Below, piece after piece: positions 52,647 to 61,639 of a DNA stretch of 64,000 nt. Position 1 is the stretch's first letter. Every line of letters starts with the position of its first letter. The DNA is from Shewanella zhangzhouensis. Lineage in GTDB: Bacteria; Pseudomonadota; Gammaproteobacteria; Enterobacterales; Shewanellaceae. The notes below the pieces were generated by a model. The model did not search any database and was not told the origin of the DNA. It worked only from the letters and a program-made list of their open reading frames with translations. A program made the position numbers and the translations under genes. The stretch lies in the NCBI RefSeq assembly GCF_019457615.1, contig NZ_CP080414.1, positions 3,421,501 to 3,485,500 of the forward strand. Direction: 5' to 3'.

Positions 52647-53663
52647 TCAATCAGCCTGTGTGGCGGCCATGGCCAGGGCAGTATCGAGCATGCGGTTGGC
52701 AAAACCCCACTCGTTGTCGCACCACAACAGCATTTTCACCAGATGCCCGGCGCTGACACGGGTCTGGGTGCCATCCACCACGCTGGAGCGCGGATCATGG
52801 TTAAAGTCACATGATACCAGAGGCTCGTCGGTATAGCCCAGTATGCCACTGGCGCTGCCATCGGCGGCGGCCTTGAGTGCGGCGTTGACGGTGTCGATGT
52901 CTACCCGGGTATCCAGGGTCACCGAAAGGTCGATAGCGGTGACATTAATGGTAGGCACCCGTACCGAAATCGCCTCAAACTTGTCTTTCATCTGCGGCAG
53001 AATGCGCTCAATCCCGCGGGCAAGCTTGGTGTCCACCGGGATAATCGACTGACTGGCAGCGCGGGTGCGGCGCAGGTCGTCATGGTAAGCATCAATCACC
53101 TGCTGATCGTTCATGGCCGAGTGAATGGTGGTGATGGCGCCGCTTTTCACACCGAAGTGACGGTCGAGCACGTCGATGACCGGCACCAGACAGTTGGTGG
53201 TGCAGGAGGCATTGGAGACAACGGTATCTGTGGCTTTAAGGCTGGCATCGTTGACACCATAAACGATGGTGGCATCGACATCGGCAGAAGACGGGTGGCT
53301 TATCAGTACCTTGCGGGCACCGGCATGAATATGGGCTTCGGCGCTTTGCCTGTCATTGAGGGCGCCTGTGCACTCAAACACCAAATCCACATCCAGCTCC
53401 TGCCAGGGCAGCGCGGCGGCATCTTCAACGGCCAGCAAGCGGATGGCGTCATCTCCAAGGTGCATCATGCCTTCATTGAGGCTGGCACGGGTATGGAAAC
53501 GGCCGTGGGTGGTGTCGTAATTGGTCAGGTGAACTATGGCCTCGGGCTTGGCCAGTTCATTAATGGCGACCAGCTGCATCTGGCCCCGTTTTCCGGACTC
53601 ATAAAGCGCCCTCAGTACGGAGCGGCCGATGCGGCCATAACCATTGATAGCAACACGGATCAT
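52647..53663 (-). CDS. epd: D-erythrose-4-phosphate dehydrogenase
   Basis: A 338-residue NAD+-dependent enzyme that makes 4-phosphoerythronate for pyridoxal-phosphate synthesis. It is a GAPDH homologue with 'RVAINGYGRIGRSVLRALYES' and catalytic Cys in 'SNASCTTNCLVPV', both in Epd form. The frame extends to a TTG 12 bases upstream, but the ATG fits better. The epd-pgk-fba order matches E. coli and supports the Epd assignment over GAPDH. Confidence 0.93.
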   Translation of the reverse strand: MIRVAINGYGRIGRSVLRALYESGKRGQMQLVAINELAKPEAIVHLTNYDTTHGRFHTRASLNEGMMHLGDDAIRLLAVEDAAALPWQELDVDLVFECTGALNDRQSAEAHIHAGARKVLISHPSSADVDATIVYGVNDASLKATDTVVSNASCTTNCLVPVIDVLDRHFGVKSGAITTIHSAMNDQQVIDAYHDDLRRTRAASQSIIPVDTKLARGIERILPQMKDKFEAISVRVPTINVTAIDLSVTLDTRVDIDTVNAALKAAADGSASGILGYTDEPLVSCDFNHDPRSSVVDGTQTRVSAGHLVKMLLWCDNEWGFANRMLDTALAMAATQAD

Positions 53664-53783
53664 AGTGGTGAGCAAATCCTCTGGGGAGGGTGAAAACCCT
53701 GTCGGCTCCCCTGCCGACAGAGGCTGACCGGCAACGCCGGTCAGACCGGTGGCAGCCAGGCTGCCACCTTGCTCGCGTCAGTA

Positions 53784-55775
53784 TTAACCCAGCAGCTCTT
53801 CGGCGGCGGCAACCACCTTGTCGACGGTGAAGCCGAACATTTCGAACAGCTGATTGGCTGGCGCTGACTCGCCGAAGCTGGTCATGCCTATGATGCGGCC
53901 GTTCAGGCCCACATACTTATACCAGTAATCGGCAATACCCGCTTCCACGGCCACGCGTTTTGTGACGCTGGCAGGCAGTACCGCTTCTTTATACGCAGCA
54001 TCCTGCTTATCGAACACGTCGGTGGATGGCATGGACACCACACGTACCTGCTTGCCCTTGGCGGTCAGTTCGGCCTGGGCCTTCACAGCCAGCTCAACTT
54101 CAGAGCCGGTGGCGATGATGATGAGCTCAGGCGCCGCAGCGCTGTCTACCAGCACGTAGCCGCCCTTGGCGACATTGGCCAGCTGCTCGGCGCTGCGTGG
54201 CATTTGTGCCAGGTTCTGACGGGAGAAGATCAGCGAGGTTGGGCCGTCTTTGCGCTCGATGGCGTATTTCCAGGCCACGGCAGACTCAACCTGGTCACAT
54301 GGGCGCCAGGTGCTCATGTTCGGGGTCACACGCAGAGAAGCGATTTGCTCTACTGGCTGGTGAGTCGGGCCGTCTTCACCCAGACCGATAGAGTCGTGGG
54401 TGTAAACCTGAATGTTCTGCACCTTCATCAGCGCAGCCATACGCATGGCGTTACGGGCATATTCCATAAACATCAGGAAGGTAGCGCCGTATGGCACAAA
54501 GCCGCCGTGCAGGGCGATACCGTTGATGATGGCGGTCATACCGAACTCACGCACACCGTAGTGCAGGTAGTTACCGCTGGCGTCATCACCTGTGATGGAC
54601 TTGGAAGCCGAGTACATGGTCAGGTTGGATGGGGCCAGGTCGGCACTGCCGCCAAGGAATTCAGGCAGCATGGCGCCAAAGGCTTCCAGGGCGTTTTGCG
54701 AGGCTTTACGGGAAGCAATGTTGGCAGGGTTGTTCTGCAGCTTCTCGATATAGGCCTGGGCTTCTGCGCCGAAGTTGGCAGGCAGTTCGCCGTTCACGCG
54801 GCGCTGGTATTCTGCGGCCAGCTCTGGGTAAGCAGCGGCGTAAGCGGCAAACTTGGCATCCCAGGCTTTTTCAGAGGCGATACCGGCTTCTTTGGCATCC
54901 CACTGGGCATAAATGTCAGCAGGGATAACGAATGGGTCGTGCTTCCAGCCGAGGAATTCACGGGCAGCTGCGATTTCAGCATCGCCCAGTGGCGCGCCGT
55001 GACAGTCGTGTGAACCGGATTTGTTTGGCGAGCCGTAACCAATGATGGTTTTGCAGCAGATGAGGGTTGGACGTGGATCAGCCTTGGCCGCCTTGATGGC
55101 TGCATCGATGGCGTCGCTGTCGTGACCGTCAACACCGGCAATCACGTGCCAGCCGTAAGATTCGAAACGCTTTGGCGTGTCGTCGGTAAACCAGCCTTCA
55201 ACGTGACCGTCGATGGAGATGCCGTTGTCATCCCAGAAAGCAATCAGTTTGCCCAGACCCAGGGTGCCCGCCAGGGAGCAAGCCTCGTGGGAGATACCTT
55301 CCATCAAGCAGCCGTCACCCATGAACACGTAAGTGAAGTGGTCAACGATGTCGTGACCGTCACGGTTGAACTGGGCAGCCAGCACTTTCTCAGCAATGGC
55401 CATACCCACGCCGTTGGTGATGCCCTGACCCAGAGGACCTGTGGTAGTTTCAATGCCTGGGGCATAACCGTACTCAGGGTGGCCTGGAGTGCGTGAGTGC
55501 AACTGACGGAATTGCTTGAGGTCTTCAATAGACAGGTCATAACCGGCCAGGTGCAGCAGCGAGTAGTGCAGCATGGAGCCGTGGCCATTGGAGAGGATGA
55601 AACGATCGCGATCGGCCCACTGTGGATTGGTGGGGTTATGCTTCAGATGACCGCGCCAAAGGACTTCGGCAATATCTGCCATCCCCATGGGGGCACCGGG
55701 GTGACCGGAGTTGGCCTTTTGAACGGCGTCCATGCTGAGTGCGCGGATAGCGTTGGCGAGTTCTTTACGAGACAT
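53784..55775 (-). CDS. tkt: Transketolase
   Basis: A 663-residue thiamine-diphosphate enzyme of the pentose phosphate pathway. Signatures are 'NSGHPGAPMGMADIAEVLWR', 'GYAPGIETTTGPLGQGITNGVGMAIAEK', the ThDP motif 'MGDGCLMEGISHEACSLAG', and 'HDSIGLGEDGPTHQPVEQIASLR'. The ATG at 55775 has GGAG at good spacing, while the frame open further upstream is not used. It leads the tkt-epd-pgk-fba cluster and diverges from metK across about 380 bases. Confidence 0.97.
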   Translation of the reverse strand: MSRKELANAIRALSMDAVQKANSGHPGAPMGMADIAEVLWRGHLKHNPTNPQWADRDRFILSNGHGSMLHYSLLHLAGYDLSIEDLKQFRQLHSRTPGHPEYGYAPGIETTTGPLGQGITNGVGMAIAEKVLAAQFNRDGHDIVDHFTYVFMGDGCLMEGISHEACSLAGTLGLGKLIAFWDDNGISIDGHVEGWFTDDTPKRFESYGWHVIAGVDGHDSDAIDAAIKAAKADPRPTLICCKTIIGYGSPNKSGSHDCHGAPLGDAEIAAAREFLGWKHDPFVIPADIYAQWDAKEAGIASEKAWDAKFAAYAAAYPELAAEYQRRVNGELPANFGAEAQAYIEKLQNNPANIASRKASQNALEAFGAMLPEFLGGSADLAPSNLTMYSASKSITGDDASGNYLHYGVREFGMTAIINGIALHGGFVPYGATFLMFMEYARNAMRMAALMKVQNIQVYTHDSIGLGEDGPTHQPVEQIASLRVTPNMSTWRPCDQVESAVAWKYAIERKDGPTSLIFSRQNLAQMPRSAEQLANVAKGGYVLVDSAAAPELIIIATGSEVELAVKAQAELTAKGKQVRVVSMPSTDVFDKQDAAYKEAVLPASVTKRVAVEAGIADYWYKYVGLNGRIIGMTSFGESAPANQLFEMFGFTVDKVVAAAEELLG

Positions 55776-56155
55776 GCTCTCTCCTGCTTGTATTGAGGCT
55801 TTTCGGGCAATTGTGGGCACATATTTTCCCTTAACAGGGCTTGTGGACGCAAATTTAAATTTCCATATTGACGGCTGGCAAAACCAGTGAGGCGCTATCA
55901 GGGGGTTGTTTCGCTGGTCGCATACAAAAACGCATGGAATAAACCACAGCACATCAGGCCTTTATCACCCTGAATTTGTTAAAGTAATTGATTTTCTCTA
56001 TAAAACAGCCCCCTTCCCCAGTCCTATCTTGGTCACAATTGGCACTAAATTTTCTGATCCGGGGGATGATCGTGAACGTAATTTCAACTAAAATGGCCGT
56101 CTAGATGTAGATGCTTCTACACGTTTAACGCTTAAAAAGTCGAGATTTTCCAAAC
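55776..56155. other. Divergent promoter region between tkt and metK
   Basis: About 380 non-coding bases containing the promoters of tkt (leftward) and metK (rightward). The metK side holds a candidate MetJ operator, listed separately, and a TAAAAT (56089-56094) that could be its -10 box. No other element is recognisable. Confidence 0.55.
56095..56126 (+). promoter_or_regulatory. Candidate MetJ operator of metK
   Basis: Four adjacent 8-base met boxes read GGCCGTCT, AGATGTAG, ATGCTTCT and ACACGTTT. They match the AGACGTCT consensus at 6, 5, 5 and 6 positions. The tandem 8-base phasing is the mode in which MetJ binds cooperatively with S-adenosylmethionine. The site lies 30-60 bases before metK. 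Confidence 0.6.
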
Positions 56156-57307
56156 ATGGCAAAACACTTGTTTACCTCTGAGTCGGTCTCAGAAGGTCAT
56201 CCCGATAAAATTGCAGACCAGATTTCCGATGCTGTGCTGGACGCAATCCTGGAGCAGGATCCCAAGGCCCGCGTAGCGTGCGAAACCTACGTGAAAACCG
56301 GTATGGTGATGGTCGGTGGCGAAATCACTACCTCTGCCTGGGTCGATATCGAAGAACTGACCCGTAAAACCGTACGTGAAATCGGCTATGTGCATTCAGA
56401 CATGGGCTTCGATGCCGATTCCTGCGCGGTACTGAGCGCCATTGGTAAGCAGTCTCCTGACATCAACCAGGGTGTTGACCGTGCTGACCCACGTGAACAG
56501 GGCGCCGGTGACCAGGGCCTGATGTTCGGCTACGCCAGCAACGAAACCGACGTGCTGATGCCAGCCCCAATCACTTACGCTCACGCACTGGTGAAGCGTC
56601 AGTCAGAAGTCCGTAAAGACGGCACCCTGTCCTGGCTGCGCCCCGACGCCAAGTCTCAGGTGACCTTCGCCTATGACGAAGGCAAGATTGTGGGTATCGA
56701 TGCCATCGTACTCTCTACCCAGCACTGCGACTCTGTGTCTCAGTCTGATCTGGTGGAAGGTGTGATGGAAACCATCATCAAGCCTGTGGTACCTGCCCAG
56801 TGGCTGAACAAAGACACCAAGTTCTTTATCAACCCAACCGGTCGTTTCGTTATCGGTGGCCCAATGGGCGACTGTGGTCTGACTGGTCGTAAGATCATCG
56901 TTGACACCTACGGCGGCATGGCCCGTCACGGTGGTGGCGCTTTCTCCGGTAAAGACCCATCCAAGGTTGACCGCTCAGCTGCCTACGCCGCCCGCTATGT
57001 TGCCAAAAACATCGTGGCCGCAGGTCTCGCTGACCGCTGTGAAATCCAGGTGTCCTACGCCATCGGTGTGGCCGAGCCAACGTCTATCAGCATCGAGACC
57101 TTCGGTACCGGTAAGCTGCCAGAAGATAAGCTCATCGCCCTGGTACGCCAGCACTTCGACCTGCGCCCATACGGCCTGACCGAAATGCTGAACCTGGCAC
57201 GTCCTATCTATCAGGCCACTGCCGCTTACGGTCACTTTGGCCGTAACGAGTTCCCTTGGGAACAAACCAACAAGGCAGAAGCGCTGCGCGCGGACGCGGG
57301 TCTGTAA
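56156..57307 (+). CDS. metK: S-adenosylmethionine synthetase
   Basis: A 383-residue enzyme making S-adenosylmethionine from ATP and methionine. Signatures are 'SEGHPDKIADQISDAVLDAIL', 'GAGDQGLMFGYA', and 'GGGAFSGKDPSKVDRSAAYAARY'. Its length matches E. coli MetK. It is divergent from tkt, has a candidate MetJ operator upstream and ends at a strong terminator. Confidence 0.98.
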   Translation: MAKHLFTSESVSEGHPDKIADQISDAVLDAILEQDPKARVACETYVKTGMVMVGGEITTSAWVDIEELTRKTVREIGYVHSDMGFDADSCAVLSAIGKQSPDINQGVDRADPREQGAGDQGLMFGYASNETDVLMPAPITYAHALVKRQSEVRKDGTLSWLRPDAKSQVTFAYDEGKIVGIDAIVLSTQHCDSVSQSDLVEGVMETIIKPVVPAQWLNKDTKFFINPTGRFVIGGPMGDCGLTGRKIIVDTYGGMARHGGGAFSGKDPSKVDRSAAYAARYVAKNIVAAGLADRCEIQVSYAIGVAEPTSISIETFGTGKLPEDKLIALVRQHFDLRPYGLTEMLNLARPIYQATAAYGHFGRNEFPWEQTNKAEALRADAGL

Positions 57308-57323
57308 TCAGACGCTCGCCCAT

Positions 57324-57351
57324 AAAAAAACCGCCTTTCGGCGGTTTTTTT
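57324..57351 (+). terminator. Terminator of metK
   Basis: CCGCC and GGCGG with a TTTC loop, flanked by A7 and T7 runs. Confidence 0.87.
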
Positions 57352-57446
57352 GTTTCTGGCTCACCCCGTAGGTACCTCACACCGACACAACTCAGTCAGT
57401 GGCTGTGGTCAGACCGAAGCAACGGTCTGTTGGTGGCCGAGGTCAA

Positions 57447-57764
57447 CTAATAGCAGTGGTCGAAGTGCGCCGCCTGCACCAATAAAAACCCTAACTGGCT
57501 TTCGGGCACTGCTTCCAACTTCAGAGGCTCCAGAGTGCCACCCGGCGAAATGTCCCACTGCCAAGCCGTATCCACCGAATGAACAGTGCCGCAATGCACA
57601 TAGCCTTCGGGCACTTGCAGCCAATAAGCCTGAGGCTCACCGCCTCGAAAGGCCTTAACTTCGACGCCCCCATGCACGCAGAGGCTGTACCCGAGGCGCA
57701 ATCTGTCCCAGGCGCCAAGCGCATGTTGTTGGTAAGGCATTAACAGCTGTTGAATATGTTGCAT
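57447..57764 (-). CDS. Small protein downstream of the EIIC-EAL gene
   Basis: A 105-residue protein that begins four bases after the stop codon of the EIIC-EAL gene and is clearly in its operon. It has no membrane helix or signal peptide. The composition is Trp/His-rich with segments 'AYWLQVPEGYVHCGTVHSVDTAWQWDI' and 'QLGFLLVQAAHFDHCY'. I do not recognise the family. Its tight linkage suggests a role with the fused phosphodiesterase, but this is unproven. Confidence 0.62.
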   Translation of the reverse strand: MQHIQQLLMPYQQHALGAWDRLRLGYSLCVHGGVEVKAFRGGEPQAYWLQVPEGYVHCGTVHSVDTAWQWDISPGGTLEPLKLEAVPESQLGFLLVQAAHFDHCY

Positions 57765-57768
57765 AGTG

Positions 57769-59805
57769 TCAGATGATGTCCAAATCGTTAGGGGTTATTT
57801 TGCCATGATTGAGCGCATATTCCATTGCCTGGGCTTGAGGCAATGCCTTGGCAAACAACCAACCCTGGACATAATCCACACCGGCATCACCGACGAAGCT
57901 CGCCTCCGATGGGGTTTCGACGCCCTCGGCCACCAACTGGAACCCTAACGACTTACACAGCTGGCAAATTTGCCGGTAAAGCACCCTGCCCTGATCGGTA
58001 TCGGTTTTGCCAAGGATACTCCGGTCAAGCTTGATGCCATCTACCGAAATCTGAGTCAACAGACTAAGACTGGAAAATCCCGTGCCGAAGTCATCCAGCA
58101 AGAATCGAAACCCCAACGCCTGCAACTGGGCGATGGCGCGGTTGATGCCTTGCAGATCCCGCATAAATGCCCGTTCGAGGATTTCCACTTCAACCTGATG
58201 GGCAAATTCCCCCAACGTAGTGCGCAGCCTGTCGAGCATCAGCACATCGTTTAAGTTGTTGGGATCGAGATTGATACTGACCTTGGGCGAAAAGCCCGCT
58301 GCCTGCCAGCGTCTCAAATCCTCCGCCACCGTACTAATCACAAAACGGTCTATCACGTGGGAGTACCCGGCACGCTGAAAATGATCAATAAACCAGGGGC
58401 CCTTTATATTGCCGTCGGCATCCTTAAGCCTCAAAAGCGCCTCGAAACCAACCACCTCCCTGCCAGGCAGCTTGAGTTTTGGCTGGTAGTGCACCAGCAG
58501 CTCACCGCTCAGTACTTCGCGAACCGTCCGCTCCAGATTGCGACTGGCAGCAAGGGTTTCTGACTGATTACGGCTATACTGCCGCTCGGACATGCGCTCA
58601 ATATCCTTTTGTAACTCGGTACGTTTAATGAGCTCTCTATCGTACTGATTGGCATCGGTGAAGGTGCTGTACTTACGAATAAATGGCCGGTAAATGAATA
58701 CACCAACCGTGACCAAAAAGAGCTGCAGCGCCACCACGGCAAAACCGCCCGACGCAATCCAGCCATTCAAAAACAGTGGCGTCACCCAGGGGAAGGGTTT
58801 GCCATCAAAACTCAAAAAGCCTGCGGAAATCGCCATCCAGGCAATGAGCACATTCAGGCAGGGCAGCAGCACAAAGGGAATCGCGAGGCGCAGGTTAAAA
58901 ACGATGGGCAAGCCGTAAATCAAAATTTCATTGATGTTTACCACGGAGAAAGGCACGGCAATTTTGGCCAGATGCCGGCTCTGCTCGTCGCGGCTTTCCA
59001 AAAAGATGGCTATCAGCAATGGAATGGTGGCACCACTGCCGCCCAGCAGCACAAAAAGATCCATAAACTCGCTGAAGGTCAGGTTGGGTGCCAGGTATTG
59101 CAGACCATTGTCATCGCCAATCAGCAGCAGAAAGGCATTATCGCCATGTACCCCAAAACACCAGAGTATGTGTGTCAGCAGCACCCTGAAAATAATCTGT
59201 CCCATGGGGCCGAACTCACCCACCGCATCCACCATGGGAGAAATACCCAGCACCAACAGCATGCTCATGGCCTTAAGGATGAGAACCACCAGCGTATAAG
59301 TCAGCACCATGGGAATAATCAGGTTCAGGTGCTGACTCAAATACGCGCTGATTTCGGCACTTCGCACCATATGTAACTGGGGGAACTTTAAGAAGTGCCG
59401 CATGATGTAGGCGGCCAATATGGGGGTAATCACCATGCGCGGGTCACCCAGTACCTCCAGCAAATAATCGCTGAACACCAGCCCACCACTGGTGTGCACA
59501 TGCAGCGAAAAGATGATGCAAAGGGACAGGGTGGCCGAGGCCACCGCCGAAATATCCAGATACTTGGCAAAGTGGTACGACAGCGACAACATCGCCAGCA
59601 GCGGAAAAAGCCGCCCGAGCGTATCGCTTATGCCTTCAAACCAATGAAAGGCATCATATACCGACAGTTCAGGAGCCAGCGCTGTGGCAAGTACAGGAAA
59701 AAGCGCCAGCAGCGCATTAATAAGCAGAAACGGTAACAGCGCAATAAAGGACTCGCGCACTGCCAACAGAAAGCTGCGATCAAACAACTGGAAATTTACC
59801 TGCAT
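57769..59805 (-). CDS. PTS EIIC-EAL fusion, c-di-GMP phosphodiesterase with a sugar-permease membrane domain
   Basis: A 678-residue fusion. Residues about 10-375 are a phosphotransferase-system EIIC domain of the lactose/cellobiose type with about ten membrane helices, including 'HGDNAF' and 'NINEILIYGLPIVFN' (one departure from the usual NINEP motif). Residues about 425-670 are an EAL phosphodiesterase domain with intact catalytic residues: EALL (455-458), N512, E541, DD (571-572), K592, 'AEGVE' (626-630) and Q647. No EIIA or EIIB domain is present, so the membrane part is probably a sugar sensor, not a transporter. The start has a weak ribosome site. The small gene downstream is in the same operon. 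Confidence 0.83.
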   Translation of the reverse strand: MQVNFQLFDRSFLLAVRESFIALLPFLLINALLALFPVLATALAPELSVYDAFHWFEGISDTLGRLFPLLAMLSLSYHFAKYLDISAVASATLSLCIIFSLHVHTSGGLVFSDYLLEVLGDPRMVITPILAAYIMRHFLKFPQLHMVRSAEISAYLSQHLNLIIPMVLTYTLVVLILKAMSMLLVLGISPMVDAVGEFGPMGQIIFRVLLTHILWCFGVHGDNAFLLLIGDDNGLQYLAPNLTFSEFMDLFVLLGGSGATIPLLIAIFLESRDEQSRHLAKIAVPFSVVNINEILIYGLPIVFNLRLAIPFVLLPCLNVLIAWMAISAGFLSFDGKPFPWVTPLFLNGWIASGGFAVVALQLFLVTVGVFIYRPFIRKYSTFTDANQYDRELIKRTELQKDIERMSERQYSRNQSETLAASRNLERTVREVLSGELLVHYQPKLKLPGREVVGFEALLRLKDADGNIKGPWFIDHFQRAGYSHVIDRFVISTVAEDLRRWQAAGFSPKVSINLDPNNLNDVLMLDRLRTTLGEFAHQVEVEILERAFMRDLQGINRAIAQLQALGFRFLLDDFGTGFSSLSLLTQISVDGIKLDRSILGKTDTDQGRVLYRQICQLCKSLGFQLVAEGVETPSEASFVGDAGVDYVQGWLFAKALPQAQAMEYALNHGKITPNDLDII

Positions 59806-59884
59806 AGGCCGTCGTACAGTATGGCTGCTCGTAACCTAAACTTAACCTATAAATTGCGGCTGCGACAGTCCGTGGAGTGAACGC

Positions 59885-60436
59885 TCATTCGGGGCACTTC
59901 AGTAGATAAAAGCCTCTTCCCCCATCCTCAAAAAAGTCCAGGACCTCCATCCCGGCGCGCTTCACATGGACGTTCAGCGAGTGCTGATTCTCTTCAGCAA
60001 TAAAGGTAAACAGAGGCGAGTAACGCCCGTTGGATAGTTCCAGCACCTTGTCAAACAGGGCACCGAAGACGCCCTTGCCGCGATAGCGACTGTCCACCCA
60101 CACAGGGCCATAGCAGCCTGCGGCTGAGTGTTGTCCCGCGCCGCCTCGTTGCCCAGGGTTTGACTGCTGATAACTTCCAAGCCGCTGAAAAAGCTTGCGA
60201 TAAAAAATCTGCCCCAGATAAAAGCCTTCGTCGGCAACGATGGCATAGGCCATGATTTGCCCCGCATCTTCTGCCACGACGACCAAATGCTCTGCAATCA
60301 GAAGGGTAAACTCCCGACGACCATTGAGCTGCGCCTCCAGACGGGCATCATTATCACCCAGTTCATCCCGGCCATAACGCTGTTCAAGCCGAACCAGCTG
60401 GTCAATATCACCCGGGGTTGCCTGCCGTATCTGCAT
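59885..60436 (-). CDS. GNAT-family N-acetyltransferase
   Basis: A 183-residue acetyltransferase. It starts 'IRQATPGDIDQLVRLEQRY', has an 'VVVAEDAGQIMAYAI' strand and a 'WVDSRYRGKGVFGALFDKVLEL' acetyl-CoA pyrophosphate loop (V-D-x-x-Y-R-G-K-G-V). The end 'RAGMEVLDFFEDGGRGFYLLKC' fits the fold. The substrate is unknown. The ATG has AGGAG upstream. It is upstream of the EIIC-EAL gene on the same strand with a 79-base gap. Confidence 0.8.
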   Translation of the reverse strand: MQIRQATPGDIDQLVRLEQRYGRDELGDNDARLEAQLNGRREFTLLIAEHLVVVAEDAGQIMAYAIVADEGFYLGQIFYRKLFQRLGSYQQSNPGQRGGAGQHSAAGCYGPVWVDSRYRGKGVFGALFDKVLELSNGRYSPLFTFIAEENQHSLNVHVKRAGMEVLDFFEDGGRGFYLLKCPE

Positions 60437-60577
60437 CTCTGGTTCTCCTTTGGAAAGCAGTCATTATACAGGGAGTTAGCCCTAAGAAAGCCAACAATCA
60501 ATATCGACCTTTAATTTGCGGTTCCTGCGGTTCGCGACCACACTGTATGACAGTTCCCTGTGAAAGGTACTGCCTTT

Positions 60578-61555
60578 ATGTTGCCTGAAACCATCAATCC
60601 CCATGCCAGCCTGCTGGAGTCCGACAGCCCCCAGGTCAATCTGGTTCGTTGGATGCATCAGTGTGAGCTCATCAAACGCTATTACGAAGCAGACTATGTG
60701 TTTGTGGTGCAGAGGGTGTCGCTCGGTTTTGAAGTACTCGTCAGTGCCATCGCCAGCCTGCCCCACTTTACATCAGGGCAGATGTTTGACCGGGACACGC
60801 CGCTGTTTCTGGATTTGGTCAATGCCATGCCCGATGGTGTATCACTGGATTTGTCCAAATACCATGCAGGTGACTTACCCACCGATTTTGACAGCTGTCT
60901 GGGACTGCTTGCCCGCCCCATTCTCTGGCCCGATGGCTCAATCTTTGGCTGTTTGTGCGTGCTCTCCCACAAGCGGGTCGAAAACCAGACCATTAACAGT
61001 CTGATGTTGGAGCCGTTTCAAATCCTGTTACAGCAAGACCTGGCGTTGCTGTGCCAAAGTCACAGGGTGGAATCCCTTTCAATGCGGGACAGGGAAACCG
61101 GCATGTTAAACCACTACGGTTTTATCATGATGGCGCCAAGACAATTGAATCTTGGCCGCCGTTTCGGGGCTCATGCAGGCATATTGTTTTTTGAGTTGCA
61201 GCAACAAAGCCCCGACGCCGATCTCAACGAAAAACATCACCGCCTGCTCGGCGGCATCATACAGCACACCATCCGCACCGCCGACATTGCAGCCCATTAC
61301 AGCGATACCCTGTTTGTGGTGCTGGCGTTTTTGGACAATGAACGGGATCTCAACCATATAGTGCAGCGGGTTGAACGCCAACTGGCCCAGCAGGAGCCGA
61401 CTCTTAAACTGGATTACAGTTTTCGATTTTTCTCGCCGGATTCAGGCAGCAAGCTCGGCCCTATGCTGATGTTGGCCAAAGAAAACCTGCAATCCTGGCA
61501 ACGAGAGCAAAAGGCAAAGGCCGCAGAAATTCAATTGGCGACCCTCACCCAATAA
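60578..61555 (+). CDS. GAF plus degenerate GGDEF protein, copy A
   Basis: A 325-residue soluble protein. The first about 165 residues are a GAF-like sensor ('LLARPILWPDGSIFGCLCVLS'). The second part has the opening of a diguanylate cyclase domain ('RDRETGMLNHYGFIMMAPRQLNLGRRFG'), but the GGDEF position reads 'YSDTLFVVL', so it has lost catalytic residues. The start at 60578 has AAGG upstream. It is followed by a closely related gene 84 bases downstream, so the pair arose by tandem duplication. It may be a nucleotide-binding effector or protein partner rather than an enzyme. Confidence 0.75.
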   Translation: MLPETINPHASLLESDSPQVNLVRWMHQCELIKRYYEADYVFVVQRVSLGFEVLVSAIASLPHFTSGQMFDRDTPLFLDLVNAMPDGVSLDLSKYHAGDLPTDFDSCLGLLARPILWPDGSIFGCLCVLSHKRVENQTINSLMLEPFQILLQQDLALLCQSHRVESLSMRDRETGMLNHYGFIMMAPRQLNLGRRFGAHAGILFFELQQQSPDADLNEKHHRLLGGIIQHTIRTADIAAHYSDTLFVVLAFLDNERDLNHIVQRVERQLAQQEPTLKLDYSFRFFSPDSGSKLGPMLMLAKENLQSWQREQKAKAAEIQLATLTQ

Positions 61556-61639
61556 CCAGCTTTGCGGCCAGACTGGCTTTTTAAGCGATTCGCGACTAAC
61601 GTATTACGGAATAACAACAATTACACATTTGAATACCCT

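Noticed and set aside
54204..55013. 269-codon plus-strand frame opposite tkt
   Set aside because: Antisense to a conserved enzyme and not protein-like.
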